Shown piece by piece: positions 33,180 through 41,612 of a stretch of 50,823 nt of DNA (positions are counted from its first letter, which is position 1; each line of letters starts with the position of its first letter). This DNA is from Tabrizicola fusiformis. GTDB taxonomy: Bacteria; Pseudomonadota; Alphaproteobacteria; Rhodobacterales; Rhodobacteraceae. The position numbers and the translations under genes are program-made. Below the pieces are notes generated by a model that did not search any database, was not told where the DNA came from, and saw only the letters and a list, made by a program, of their open reading frames with translations. The DNA lies in the NCBI RefSeq assembly GCF_013328815.1, contig NZ_JABUHN010000018.1:1-50823 (forward strand), given 5' to 3'.

Positions 33180-33707
33180 TTACCCTTGCAGCACGTTGGA
33201 AAGGCGGCCGTAGATCAGCTCGTCCGCGCCTTCGGCGTAAATGTCGCCCTTGTCGTCCACACGCAGCGCGAACTGTGGCAAGTTTTGCGTGGCATGACCC
33301 CAGATCTGCTGGCCGCCCTTTTCACAGTCGAAGCGGGAGAAGTGGCCAGGGCAGTTCAGGGTTTTGTCGGCAGCGTGGTAGCTCATGTAGAAGCCCTTGT
33401 GCGGGCACAGAACCGAGTAGGCGACGATGTCGCCATCAGGCCCGGCACCGCCTTCGACAGCCGTGCCCAATTTCAGAAGGATGCCGGGGCTTTCCGCATC
33501 GGGGTAGCCGATATCCATCGGCTCGTTGACCTTCAGATCAGCGATGTTCGCCAGTTTCGTGGACGGGTAGTCCAGCATCGCTCGCGCGGTTTGCGCTTGA
33601 GCCTGCCCTGCAGGCATGACCGTCGCCGCCGCAGCTCCTGCAACGCCGAGGACACCCCCGCGCAGGAACTGACGGCGGCCGACATCGACCAACCGGTTGC
33701 ATTTCAT
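33180..33707 (-). CDS. aioB: Arsenite oxidase small (Rieske) subunit AioB
   Basis: Periplasmic 175-residue Rieske protein. Tat signal with R11-R12 in 'VGRRQFLRGGVLGVAG' and cleavage expected after about residue 38. The 2Fe-2S ligands are C101-x-H103 ('VLCPHKGF') and C119-x2-H122 ('NCPGHFSRFD'). It carries electrons from AioA to cytochrome c and brings AioA through the Tat pathway. First gene of the aioBA transcript. The promoter region (33708-33878) lies between it and aioR, which precedes it on the same strand. Confidence 0.95.
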   Translation of the reverse strand: MKCNRLVDVGRRQFLRGGVLGVAGAAAATVMPAGQAQAQTARAMLDYPSTKLANIADLKVNEPMDIGYPDAESPGILLKLGTAVEGGAGPDGDIVAYSVLCPHKGFYMSYHAADKTLNCPGHFSRFDCEKGGQQIWGHATQNLPQFALRVDDKGDIYAEGADELIYGRLSNVLQG

Positions 33708-33828
33708 GGTTGCTAATCCTCCCGTGGCTTCCTTTGGCCAAGGTTAGCAGGGGAAAGCTTCGGTCGGGTCGGTAGAACGCCCTACCCATCGTTTCGCAAC
33801 TTTCTTAAAAATATAGCAAATTTTTGGG

Positions 33829-33846
33829 TGTTCGGTTTTCCGAACA
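33829..33846 (-). promoter_or_regulatory. Inverted repeat and putative promoter upstream of aioBA
   Basis: TGTTCGG and CCGAACA form a 7-bp dyad around four T/A bases, 122 bp before aioB. On the minus strand it is followed by CCCAAAAATTTGC and TATATT, a possible -10 box, with the dyad covering the -35 position. It could be the AioR site or the aioR terminator. I found no GG-N10-GC sigma-54 promoter in 33708-33878. Confidence 0.4.
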
Positions 33847-33878
33847 TGCCGCTGATTTCAAGCCTGGCGTTTGTCCGA

Positions 33879-35087
33879 TCAAAGACCGAGCTTCTGCATC
33901 TTCTCCCAAAGCGTGGTTCGGGAGACCTGCAGAAGCTTTGCAGCCTCTCCGACTTGGCCACCTGTTCGCTCGAGTGCAGCCGCGATTTGTGACCGCTCAG
34001 CCGCATCTCGTACCTCGGCAAGTGACCGCAGTCCTGCATCGCTGGCGCGCTCCGGAAACAGGTCCGACGTAAGAACAAGATCTCCAACTGCGGCCTCGAC
34101 AGCGCGCAGCAATCTCGCGCGAAGCTCGCGTCCATTGCCCGGCCAGTCATGCGCCCGAATGGCCTCTTCGGCGGAAGCGGCAATCCCGGTCACCGGACTT
34201 GCCCTACGGGCATTCATCGCGGGAAAAAGCCGGGCCGCAAGCCAGACGGCATCTTCCGGACGCTCGGCCAAAGCTGGGATGGCGATTTCATGGGAGATAA
34301 GGAGCGACTGGAGGTCGGACCGAAAATGGTCAGCCCCCTTTTCTTCAACCCGTAGGCCGGTAGTAGCGATGAGACGGAAGTCCGCCTTTCTGAGCGCGGC
34401 AAGCAGCAAGTCCTGGCAATCTGAGGTAAGGCGACCAATGCCGACGATGATCAGGCACCCCTCACCAGCACTGGAGATGGCTCCGGCGAGCGCGGCTGTG
34501 TCCACGGTTTCGCCGAGTGCGTCGATGACCACGGCCGGGGCTGCCCGCCGGTCGGAGTGTTCGTGAATGCGATGGGCAAGCCTGACCTTGCCAAGCCCCG
34601 GACCACCGCGCAGCAGAACGGGCGTTTCGCGACCTGCTGCATCAGCCACTTGCCGGTCAATGGCACGGGCCAGTTCGGAGATCCCGGATTCCGGGGGCAT
34701 CTCCTGTTCGGCGCGTGGCTGCATGACCTGGGTCAGTCGGATCAGAAGCTGCGCGATGTCAAAAGGCTTTGCGATATAGTCCATGGCGCCAGAGCGGATC
34801 AGGCGCACGGCCTGATCAATCGATCCTTGACCTGTGATGAAGAGAAATGCCGGCGGGTGACCGGTCCGCGTCAGGGTTTCATAGAGCTCTTCGCCGGTGC
34901 CATCCGGCAGCCGGATATCGCAGATGACTGCATCGACCGGTTTTCGGGGTGTCCGAATTGCGGGCAGAGCACGCAGAATCTGACGGTGCCACTGAACTTC
35001 GGCCCCTTCCAGCTCCAGGCGCTGGACAAGCGAGGCCCCCATAATCTCGTCGTCCTCGACCAGAACGATCCGCCTGCCTTCAAGCAT
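33879..35087 (-). CDS. aioR: AioR, response regulator with degenerate AAA+ domain
   Basis: Response regulator of 402 residues in the NtrC layout. Receiver domain 1-120 with phospho-acceptor D57 (VICDIRL) and acidic pocket 'EDDE'. The central AAA+ domain keeps a Walker A ('LLRGGPGLGKVRLA', about 158-170), but the GAFTGA loop that contacts sigma-54 is missing, and the Walker B position reads 'GCLIIVGIGRL' without the usual D-E. The C-terminal Fis-type HTH ('AALERTGGQVGEAAKLLQVSRTTLWEKMQKLGL') is intact. Regulates aioBA in response to arsenite via AioS. The lack of sigma-54 residues suggests activation of sigma-70 polymerase, as known for Rhodobacter capsulatus NtrC. Start overlaps the aioS end by 8 bp. 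Confidence 0.88.
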   Translation of the reverse strand: MLEGRRIVLVEDDEIMGASLVQRLELEGAEVQWHRQILRALPAIRTPRKPVDAVICDIRLPDGTGEELYETLTRTGHPPAFLFITGQGSIDQAVRLIRSGAMDYIAKPFDIAQLLIRLTQVMQPRAEQEMPPESGISELARAIDRQVADAAGRETPVLLRGGPGLGKVRLAHRIHEHSDRRAAPAVVIDALGETVDTAALAGAISSAGEGCLIIVGIGRLTSDCQDLLLAALRKADFRLIATTGLRVEEKGADHFRSDLQSLLISHEIAIPALAERPEDAVWLAARLFPAMNARRASPVTGIAASAEEAIRAHDWPGNGRELRARLLRAVEAAVGDLVLTSDLFPERASDAGLRSLAEVRDAAERSQIAAALERTGGQVGEAAKLLQVSRTTLWEKMQKLGL

Positions 35088-36507
35088 GGCTGGCGTCCTT
35101 CAAGGGCAGAGTGACTCGGACATATGTCTTGTCCCCGACGCGATCATGTTGGATCTCGCCTTCAAGCTGGGACACCAGATCGTGCACGAGGCGCAGGCCT
35201 ACCCCACCACCCGGTGGAAGCGGACCCGATGCCAGCAGCCGACCAAGATCGGCCTGCCCCAAGCCGGGGCCAGTGTCGGTGATTTCAATGAGGAACTGCC
35301 CCTCGCCTGCCGTAACATCCAGACCGACCTGGCCGTGCTGACCGGCCGCAGCGCCCGCATTGAGGAGGAGGTTCAAGACGATTTGCCGGACGGGCGCAGC
35401 AGGAAGACCTTTCAGGCCTGCCAATCCCGCTTCGACATTCCAATGCAGCCTTTGCGCGCGGCTGGCAACCTCGGGCTCGAACAGCAGCTTGAGGTCTTCA
35501 AGGTCTTCAGGGCGCAGAGCCTGGCCAACGCGGTCAAGGCGGTTTTCATCCAGAATGGCCCGGGTCACATCCCGTAGATGCGAGAGGCCTCGCTGCATCA
35601 GCTCTGCCGATTGCCGCACGACTTCGGGCCGGTCTGAATAGGAGAGGATGGTGTCGGCCGCATTGAGCAGACCGCCCAAGGGGTTGTTTACCTCATGTGC
35701 AAGCGATGAGGACAGCCTTCCTAGGCTGACAAATCGTTCGCGCTCGGCAAGCCGACGCTCGGCCTCGGCGCGGCTTTCGACAGCCGTGGTCATGCGGTTG
35801 TAGGTGGAGATCAGCCGTGACAGCCCCGGGTCGCCACGTGGAATATCTGACTCAGCGATAGGCCTCGGCGCGCCCTGTGAGTCGTCCATGGCCGATACCA
35901 AAGCGCCGACGGGCCGAAGGATTTTCGCAACGGCCAGCCAACCGCCAAAGGCGAGGAGCGCCGTGGCCGCCGCATTTCCGAACAAGAGCCACATCGAGAC
36001 ATTCCGGCGCTCGGCGAGAAGATCGGTCACATCCAGTTCGGTCACGATCTGACCGATCTGACGGCCCTGAAAAAGCAGCGGTGCCGCGACCCGCAGCACA
36101 GGGTCACCGGTCATGCGAACGGCATCAGGTGGCGCGGCGCCCTCCTCGAACTCTGCGACGGCTTCGCCCACAGGCGCGCGACGCGGGTCCGTAGCGGCGA
36201 GGATGCGCCCGCGTTCGTCGGCGACGATCGACAGGAGCAATCTCTGTCCATCGTAGGCTGAGCGGGCTCGGTCCAGAATGTCGTAGACCTCCCAGACATC
36301 CTGCCGAAGTACAGATGGGCCAAGAGCGACGGACAAGCCTTCGACATGCAGCCGCGCGGTTTCGGACAGGCGGGCGTCCTGTACCTTGCCCAAGGCCGAC
36401 AGGACACTCTGGCTGGCCAGAAATCCAAGCAGGATCATCAGGCCCGCCATCACCAGCGGCACACGCAGGGTCACGGGCAGGTTGCGAAAGCGCGGCAAAG
36501 GTCTCAT
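35080..36507 (-). CDS. aioS: AioS, arsenite sensor histidine kinase
   Basis: A 475-residue sensor kinase. Membrane helices at about 14-38 and 172-196 enclose a periplasmic sensor domain; a HAMP-like linker follows (KILRPVGALVSAMDD). H-box 'SLAHEVNNPLGGLLNA' with H271, and ATP-binding motifs 'QIVLNLLLNAGAAAG' (N box), 'DTGPGLGQADLGRL' (G1) and 'GGVGLRLVHDLVSQLEG' (G2). AioS receives the signal from the periplasmic arsenite-binding protein AioX and phosphorylates AioR. Overlaps aioX by 4 bp and aioR by 8 bp, forming an aioXSR operon. Confidence 0.93.
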   Translation of the reverse strand: MRPLPRFRNLPVTLRVPLVMAGLMILLGFLASQSVLSALGKVQDARLSETARLHVEGLSVALGPSVLRQDVWEVYDILDRARSAYDGQRLLLSIVADERGRILAATDPRRAPVGEAVAEFEEGAAPPDAVRMTGDPVLRVAAPLLFQGRQIGQIVTELDVTDLLAERRNVSMWLLFGNAAATALLAFGGWLAVAKILRPVGALVSAMDDSQGAPRPIAESDIPRGDPGLSRLISTYNRMTTAVESRAEAERRLAERERFVSLGRLSSSLAHEVNNPLGGLLNAADTILSYSDRPEVVRQSAELMQRGLSHLRDVTRAILDENRLDRVGQALRPEDLEDLKLLFEPEVASRAQRLHWNVEAGLAGLKGLPAAPVRQIVLNLLLNAGAAAGQHGQVGLDVTAGEGQFLIEITDTGPGLGQADLGRLLASGPLPPGGGVGLRLVHDLVSQLEGEIQHDRVGDKTYVRVTLPLKDASHA

Positions 36508-37364
36508 CCGCCCGACAAGACAGCAATGCGGGCGGCGATCCCGTCGAAGAGGGCGTCCTCCCCCGGCTCGATCGCATCCAGGCTCAAGAGTTTGAGTGCC
36601 TCCGTCCCCTGCGCTGTGGCCGAAAGACCCAGTAGCGCTGCCTTGCAGGCCATCACAGATGGCTCATCCATGCGATCTGCCCGGGCAACCATAGGGGGGA
36701 AGCCCAACCACTCCGAGCGCACAATGACCTTTGTCCGTGCTGTCAGATCCGGTTCCGCGGAACTGAGTGCCTCCCAGACGTAACCATCCACGCTGCCTGA
36801 TCGCGTCAGGCCGCCTGCCACCGACCGGACCACGTTGCGGTGGCCATAGGTGAAGATGACGCGTGAAAAGAACTGGTCCGGGGTTTGGCCATCCCGCGCG
36901 AGGTCAGACGCAGTGACGAGGAAACCGGAGTTGCTGTCGGGGTCCGAAAAGGCGTGAGCGCCGCCACGCAGGTCCGATAGCGCGGTCGCGGGATCATCCT
37001 GGGCGACGATGAGATAGGACTGGTAAAGCGGCTGCCCTCGCCAGACGGGTACGCCGAGCAGCGAAAGTTCGGTCTTGTGCTGAAGATAGGGATAGCCGCA
37101 TGTCCAGGCGGCATCCACGGAGCCGTCGAGAAGCGCGCCTGAGATCTCCTGATACGTCCGTCTCTGGACGAGCTCGATGTCTTGGCCCATGCCTTCGGCC
37201 AAAGCAGCGCGAAGGGCAGAAATGACTGCCGCGTCGTTGTCGAGAAAGACTGGCGTCAGAGCAAATCTGAAGAGTGCCGGGCCCTGGGCCCAGCCTCGAG
37301 TCACGACGAAGGGCGCGGCCGCGGCCGCCAGCCCCATCAGCAAAGCGCGACGCCTGCTTTTCAT
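36504..37364 (-). CDS. aioX: AioX, periplasmic arsenite-binding protein
   Basis: A 286-residue PhnD-like periplasmic binding protein with an N-terminal signal (MKSRRRALLMGLAAAAAPFVV...GWAQ). The pattern 'YQEISGALLDGSVDAAWTCGYPYLQHK' contains C89, matching the single Cys that AioX uses for arsenite, and 'FSDPDSNSGFLVTASDL' is the family substrate-loop segment. AioX senses arsenite and triggers AioS. ATG 37364 is chosen because GGAGG lies just upstream; a longer frame would add 18 residues without similarity. Divergent from arsR. Confidence 0.9.
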   Translation of the reverse strand: MKSRRRALLMGLAAAAAPFVVTRGWAQGPALFRFALTPVFLDNDAAVISALRAALAEGMGQDIELVQRRTYQEISGALLDGSVDAAWTCGYPYLQHKTELSLLGVPVWRGQPLYQSYLIVAQDDPATALSDLRGGAHAFSDPDSNSGFLVTASDLARDGQTPDQFFSRVIFTYGHRNVVRSVAGGLTRSGSVDGYVWEALSSAEPDLTARTKVIVRSEWLGFPPMVARADRMDEPSVMACKAALLGLSATAQGTEALKLLSLDAIEPGEDALFDGIAARIAVLSGG

Positions 37365-37445
37365 CCTTTTCCTCCCGGGGCGCGTCTCCCGCGCGCCGCC
37401 TACGATCTCAAGCGCCACAAACTTGCTTGTCCAATGGCGGATGAA

Positions 37446-37461
37446 ATCGTAAATCGACGAT
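37446..37461 (+). promoter_or_regulatory. ArsR operator candidate between aioX and arsR
   Basis: ATCGT-N6-ACGAT dyad in the AT-rich middle of the divergent aioX/arsR region, 34 bp before the arsR ATG. ArsR-family sites are imperfect dyads of this size placed over the promoter. It could also influence aioXSR. Confidence 0.45.
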
Positions 37462-37494
37462 ATACGGAATCTTAGCGGTTTGGAAAGCGCGCAG

Positions 37495-37818
37495 ATGGCA
37501 ACGGACGAGACAACGACGGCCGCCTTGGCAAAGGCCCTCGCACATCCGGCGCGGATCCGGATCCTACGATTGCTTCAGGCCACGCCAGGCTGCATCGGAG
37601 GCGATATCGTGGGCGCAGTCGGCCTTGCTCAGTCAACAGTGTCGGAACACCTCCGTATCCTCAAGTCCGCGGGCGTGATCACTGGCGAGATCGACGGACC
37701 CCGGATTTGCTATGCGCTGAACCCGGCGTCATTGGCACCGCTCGCCGATTTGATCATGGGTCTCACTCCTCCGCCCGAAGGGGCCTGCTGCATTCCTGGA
37801 AAGAAGAAATCTGCATGA
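37495..37818 (+). CDS. arsR: ArsR-family arsenite-responsive repressor
   Basis: A winged-helix repressor of 107 residues. The HTH is at 25-65 ('[41 protein letters not shown]'). There is no ELCVC motif in the recognition helix; instead Cys98-Cys99 near the C-terminus ('[11 protein letters not shown]') probably bind As(III), as in the Acidithiobacillus-type ArsR. ATG 37495 is preferred over the TTG at 37480 because GGAAAG precedes it by 7 bases. First gene of arsR-acr3-arsH, each overlapping the next by 4 bp. Confidence 0.93.
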   Translation: MATDETTTAALAKALAHPARIRILRLLQATPGCIGGDIVGAVGLAQSTVSEHLRILKSAGVITGEIDGPRICYALNPASLAPLADLIMGLTPPPEGACCIPGKKKSA

Positions 37819-38834
37819 GCCTGTTCGAACGCTGGCTGACCCTCTGGGTCGCCCTTTGCATCCTTGTGGGGCTTGTGCTTGGCAACCTTATGCCCGGCCT
37901 GTTCACTGCGCTCGCAGGGCTGGAATATGCCTCAGTCAATTTGGTCGTGGCCGTGCTGATCTGGGCAATGGTCTATCCGATGATGATCGCCATCGACTTC
38001 GGTTCGCTGAAGGATGTGGGGCGGCGACCGAAGGGCCTCATCATCACGCTGGTCATCAACTGGCTGATCAAGCCCTTTACGATGGCCGCGCTGGCGGTGC
38101 TGTTCTTCAACCACCTGTTCGCGGGGCTGATCGATCCGACCAAGGCACCGGAATACATCGCAGGGCTTATCCTGCTGGGTGCCGCGCCCTGCACGGCGAT
38201 GGTCTTCGTCTGGTCGCAGCTGACGAAGGGCGATCCGAACTACACGCTGGTGCAGGTCAGCGTGAACGACCTGATCATGGTCGTGGCCTTCGCGCCGATC
38301 GTGGCGTTCCTACTCGGTGTCACCGACATCACCGTGCCGTGGGAGACGCTGATCCTGTCCGTCGTCCTCTACATCGTGATCCCGCTGATCGCCGGGGCGC
38401 TGACGCGGCGTGCCCTGATGGCGCGCGGGGCCGAAGCCGCGGTTTCGGAGTTCACCGCGCGCATCAAACCCGGGTCTGTCCTCGGCCTGCTCATGACAGT
38501 GGTGCTGCTCTTCGGCTTCCAGGGGCAGGTGATTATCGCCCAGCCTCTGCTGATTGCGATCATTGCCGTGCCGATCATCATCCAGTCCTACGGCATCTTC
38601 GCGCTTGGCTATGCCTGGGCTTTTGCGTGGAAGCTGCCCCACAAGGTCGCAGCGCCCTGCGCCATGATCGGCACGTCGAACTTCTTCGAACTGGCGGTTG
38701 CCGTTGCCATCGGGCTCTTTGGCCTTAACTCCGGTGCGGCGCTCGCCACGGTCGTCGGTGTGCTGGTCGAAGTGCCGGTGATGCTGACGCTGGTCGCCTT
38801 TGCCAACCGCACGCGCGACAGGTTTCCGGCATGA
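37815..38834 (+). CDS. acr3: Acr3 arsenite efflux permease
   Basis: A 339-residue ten-helix permease of the Acr3/BASS superfamily. Conserved segments: '[26 protein letters not shown]', '[26 protein letters not shown]' with the essential Cys at residue 126, and '[21 protein letters not shown]'. It exports As(OH)3 from the cytoplasm using the proton gradient. ATG overlaps the arsR stop, so repressor and pump are made together. Confidence 0.95.
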   Translation: MSLFERWLTLWVALCILVGLVLGNLMPGLFTALAGLEYASVNLVVAVLIWAMVYPMMIAIDFGSLKDVGRRPKGLIITLVINWLIKPFTMAALAVLFFNHLFAGLIDPTKAPEYIAGLILLGAAPCTAMVFVWSQLTKGDPNYTLVQVSVNDLIMVVAFAPIVAFLLGVTDITVPWETLILSVVLYIVIPLIAGALTRRALMARGAEAAVSEFTARIKPGSVLGLLMTVVLLFGFQGQVIIAQPLLIAIIAVPIIIQSYGIFALGYAWAFAWKLPHKVAAPCAMIGTSNFFELAVAVAIGLFGLNSGAALATVVGVLVEVPVMLTLVAFANRTRDRFPA

Positions 38835-39547
38835 TCGATACGCCTAACATAGACGACGCTCTGTTTCCCGGCATCGACAGCGACCGGCTGTTTGCGCCTC
38901 CCCAGTCCACCCATTCACCACGTATCCTGATCCTTTATGGCTCGCTCCGTGCCCGCAGCTTTTCCCGGCTGGCAGCCGAAGAGGCGGCCCGTATCCTGAC
39001 CCGGCTCGGGGCCGAGATCCGGCTTTTCAACCCTTCTGGTCTGCCGCAGGTCGATGACGGCGTGGATGCGACACATCCCAAGGTGCGCGAGTTGCGAGAC
39101 CTCACCACCTGGTGCGAGGGGATGGTCTGGTCCAGCCCCGAACGCCACGGGGCGATGACCGGCTTGATGAAAACTCAGATCGACTGGATCCCGCTTTCCG
39201 AAGGGGCGGTTCGGCCAACCCAAGGCAAGACGCTGGCGGTCATGCAGGTGTCGGGCGGATCGCAAAGCTTCAACGCGGTCAACCAAATGCGCGTCCTCGG
39301 CCGCTGGATGCGGATGCTGACGATCCCCAACCAGTCCTCGATCCCGAAAGCGTTTCAGGAGTTCGACGAGGCCGGGCGCATGCGGCCTTCGCCGCTCTAC
39401 GACCGGATCGTGGATGTGATGGAGGAGCTGATGAAGTTCACCCTGCTGACGCGCGACCGGGCCGATTATCTGGTGGACCGCTATTCCGAACGCAAGGAAA
39501 GCGCCGAGACCCTGATGAAGCGCGTGAACCTGTCAGCCGCGACCTGA
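38831..39547 (+). CDS. arsH: ArsH, NADPH-dependent FMN oxidoreductase
   Basis: A 238-residue flavodoxin-like protein of the ArsH family. FMN-phosphate loop '[23 protein letters not shown]' (about 34-55), the hallmark '[47 protein letters not shown]', and the C-terminal '[25 protein letters not shown]' are all present. ArsH oxidises trivalent methylated and aromatic arsenicals to the less toxic pentavalent form and also reduces quinones. It ends convergently inside the end of the OsmC-like gene (15-bp overlap). Confidence 0.93.
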   Translation: MIDTPNIDDALFPGIDSDRLFAPPQSTHSPRILILYGSLRARSFSRLAAEEAARILTRLGAEIRLFNPSGLPQVDDGVDATHPKVRELRDLTTWCEGMVWSSPERHGAMTGLMKTQIDWIPLSEGAVRPTQGKTLAVMQVSGGSQSFNAVNQMRVLGRWMRMLTIPNQSSIPKAFQEFDEAGRMRPSPLYDRIVDVMEELMKFTLLTRDRADYLVDRYSERKESAETLMKRVNLSAAT

Positions 39548-39943
39548 GGCACGGCGGAGCGTGCCTTCCAGCGGCACAGCACCAGACAGCGTGTTCGAGA
39601 TCGTTCCGTATTTCAGGATGTTGCGGTGCAGCAGATCAAGGCGCTGGTCCGTCTCGGCGCTGTCCACGATGATCTCGTAGCGGATTAGCGTCAGTTTGGG
39701 TGGCGCGTCCTGGCGCACGGCTTCCAGCCGCACCTCGGCCCCGTCGATCTGGAAGTGCAGCATCGGCGTCACCCGCTCGATCCCTTTCAGCATGCAGGCC
39801 GCTAGGGCCGACAGCAACAGTTCCACCGGGTTCATCGCATCGCGCCGCCCCGCCAGATCGGTGTCGAGCGTGACCTCGGCCTGCTTGGCGGTGGCCAGGC
39901 TGCCATGCGCGTCGATGCGGCGGGCGTGGACGCGATACTCCAT
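39533..39943 (-). CDS. OsmC-family protein
   Basis: Predicted 136-residue OsmC/Ohr-like protein. The segment '[24 protein letters not shown]' is the typical P-x-E-L-x-x-x-A-x-x-x-C helix with the peroxidatic Cys (C50); the second Cys of true Ohr proteins is not evident. OsmC proteins reduce peroxides or bind small thiol-reactive compounds. It starts one base inside the end of the thioredoxin-like gene and so belongs to the leftward arsR-permease operon. Confidence 0.8.
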   Translation of the reverse strand: MEYRVHARRIDAHGSLATAKQAEVTLDTDLAGRRDAMNPVELLLSALAACMLKGIERVTPMLHFQIDGAEVRLEAVRQDAPPKLTLIRYEIIVDSAETDQRLDLLHRNILKYGTISNTLSGAVPLEGTLRRASGRG

Positions 39944-40170
39944 CAGAGGAGCCGCCCGATTTCTTCGGCGCTCAGCACCTTGCCGGTCGAGACGACTTTC
40001 TCGTCCACCACCAGTCCCGGCGTCGACATCACCCCATAGGCGGCGATTTCGGCGAAGTCGGTGACCTTGACGATCTCGGCCTCCTTGCCTGCTGCCGCTG
40101 CCGCGGCCTTGGCGTTTTCGCCCAAGGCCACGCATTTCTTGCAGCCCGAGCCGAGGATCTTGATGATCAT
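39943..40170 (-). CDS. Thioredoxin-like small redox protein
   Basis: A 75-residue thioredoxin-fold protein of the 'redox-active disulfide protein 2' type. The active site is C10-K-K-C13 in 'LGSGCKKC', and the cis-Pro loop is 'GVMSTPGLVVDEKVV'. Such mini-thioredoxins are regularly encoded after DUF318 permeases, as here (15 bp downstream). They may reduce cysteines of the permease or of bound arsenic thiolates. The exact role is unknown. Confidence 0.88.
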   Translation of the reverse strand: MIIKILGSGCKKCVALGENAKAAAAAAGKEAEIVKVTDFAEIAAYGVMSTPGLVVDEKVVSTGKVLSAEEIGRLL

Positions 40171-40184
40171 GATGCGGTCCTTTC

Positions 40185-41183
40185 TCAGATGAACCAGTTG
40201 GAAATCGCGTTGAAGATCAGCCCGATGGACAGGATGCCAAGGGACACGACACCGGTGAAGGTGACCAGGAGCGGCATCTTCACCACACGCTTGAGCATGA
40301 TGAGCGAGGGCAGAGACAGCGCCGTCACCGCCATCATGAAGGCCAGCACCGTGCCAAGGCCCACTCCCTTGCCCACCAGCGCCTCGGCAATCGGCAGGGT
40401 GCCGAAGATGTCGGCATACATCGGAATGCCCACCAGCACCGCCACCGGGACCGACCACCACTTGTCCTGCCCCAAGAGGGCCGAGATCACCTCGGCCGGC
40501 ACCCAGTTGTGGATCGCCGCCCCGATACCCACGCCGATCAGCACATAGGGCCAGACCCGGTGGACGATCTCGACAACCTGATCCTTGGCATAGGCCAGCC
40601 GTTCGGCCCGCGTCATCGTCGCGGCCTCGCCGGTCACGGGCACAGTGCGGACGAAGGCCGCCACCTGATCCTCCATCCCCAGCCGCCCGATCACCGTGCC
40701 ACCGACGATGGCCACCACCAGCCCGACAACGACATAGGCCAGCGCAATGGGCCAGCTGAAGATCGAGGCCAGCAGGATCACCGAGGCCAGATCCACCAGC
40801 GGCGAGGAGATAAGGAAGGAGAACGTCACCGCCAGCGGCAGGCCAGCGGCAGTGAACCCGATGAAGAGCGGGATCGACGAGCAGGAACAGAATGGCGTCA
40901 GCGTGCCCAGAAGGGCCGCGAGCGTATTGGCGCCTAGGCCGGATCGTCCGCCCAGCATGGCGCGGGTGCGTTCCGGTGGGAAATGGCTTTGGACATAGGA
41001 GATGGCGAAGATCAGCACCGAGAGCAGGATGAAGATCTTGATCACGTCATAGACGAAGAACTGCACTGACCCGCCGATCCGCGAGGCAGGGTCCAGCCCG
41101 ATGGCCGCCACGCCCGCGCCCACCAGATCGTTGAGCCAGGTCATCCGCAGCAGTTGGTCGTTCAGCCAGCCGAACACGCTCAT
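40185..41183 (-). CDS. DUF318/ArsP_1-type permease
   Basis: A 332-residue membrane protein with eight or so helices. The central cysteine motif 'LTPFCSCSSIPLFIGFTAAGLPLAVTFSFLISSPLVD' identifies the DUF318 (UPF0718, ArsP_1) permeases, and 'GIPMYADIFGTLPIAEALVGKGVGLGTVLAFMMAVTALSLPSLIML' is the second-half counterpart. Characterised ArsP proteins export trivalent organoarsenicals; others of this family have unknown substrates. The start overlaps the stop of the upstream arsR by 4 bp, linking it to metalloid control. Confidence 0.88.
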   Translation of the reverse strand: MSVFGWLNDQLLRMTWLNDLVGAGVAAIGLDPASRIGGSVQFFVYDVIKIFILLSVLIFAISYVQSHFPPERTRAMLGGRSGLGANTLAALLGTLTPFCSCSSIPLFIGFTAAGLPLAVTFSFLISSPLVDLASVILLASIFSWPIALAYVVVGLVVAIVGGTVIGRLGMEDQVAAFVRTVPVTGEAATMTRAERLAYAKDQVVEIVHRVWPYVLIGVGIGAAIHNWVPAEVISALLGQDKWWSVPVAVLVGIPMYADIFGTLPIAEALVGKGVGLGTVLAFMMAVTALSLPSLIMLKRVVKMPLLVTFTGVVSLGILSIGLIFNAISNWFI

Positions 41184-41470
41184 GCCGCCCGCTCCGTAAC
41201 CATGATCGGCCGCTCGAGGGCAGCGTCAACAAGGCGGGCGAGTGCCAGCGGCAGGTCCGGGTTGATCCGGTAGCGCACCCATTGCGCGTCGCGCCGGTCC
41301 AGCACCAACCCAGCCTGCTTCAGCACCAGCATGTGCCGCGACATCCGGCTTTGGGTTGCACCCAGCTTCCGCATCAGCTCGCAGACGCAATGCTCCGACC
41401 CGTCCGCCAGAAGGCGCATGGCTTCAAGACGGGTCGGTTCGGCAAGGGCGGACAGAACGGCTAGTATCAT
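41180..41470 (-). CDS. arsR: ArsR-family repressor with CVC arsenic site
   Basis: A 96-residue repressor. The metal-binding motif E-H-C28-V-C30-E-L sits at the start of the HTH ('SEHCVCELMRKLGATQSRMSRHMLVLKQAG'), the classic ArsR As(III) site. It heads the leftward operon arsR-permease-thioredoxin-osmC. A perfect dyad (41488-41503) lies 17 bp upstream of its start and is probably its operator. Confidence 0.93.
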   Translation of the reverse strand: MILAVLSALAEPTRLEAMRLLADGSEHCVCELMRKLGATQSRMSRHMLVLKQAGLVLDRRDAQWVRYRINPDLPLALARLVDAALERPIMVTERAA

Positions 41471-41487
41471 TTGCGGTGCTCCACTTC

Positions 41488-41503
41488 ATGCGCATCTGCG
41501 CAT
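41488..41503 (-). promoter_or_regulatory. ArsR operator upstream of the leftward operon
   Basis: ATGCGCA-TC-TGCGCAT, a perfect 7-bp dyad with a two-base centre, 17 bp before the arsR start codon at 41470. Sequence and place fit an ArsR/SmtB-type operator. Confidence 0.55.
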
Positions 41504-41576
41504 ACGCGGGCGTGATGTGCCGTGATCTGGATCAAGCAACTCAGGTGCATGCACGTCCGGTGTCATGAAACCTTCA

Positions 41577-41612
41577 TTGGACGGCTCCATTTATTTCCTA
41601 TAATCGGGAAAT
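41577..41612 (+). promoter_or_regulatory. Promoter and overlapping operator of the ArsR-ArsC fusion gene
   Basis: A -35 box TTGGAC (41577-41582), 16-bp spacer and perfect -10 TATAAT (41599-41604). The dyad ATTTCC-N8-GGAAAT (41593-41598 and 41607-41612) encloses the -10 box. The ATG is at 41613, directly after the dyad, so transcription should begin at or within a few bases of the start codon (leaderless mRNA). No ribosome site can fit. Confidence 0.65.

Noticed and set aside
33708-33740. Sigma-54 promoter before aioB
   Set aside because: The minus strand has GGCCAAAGGAAGCC, but GG and GC are one base too close (N9) and the site would lie almost on the start codon.
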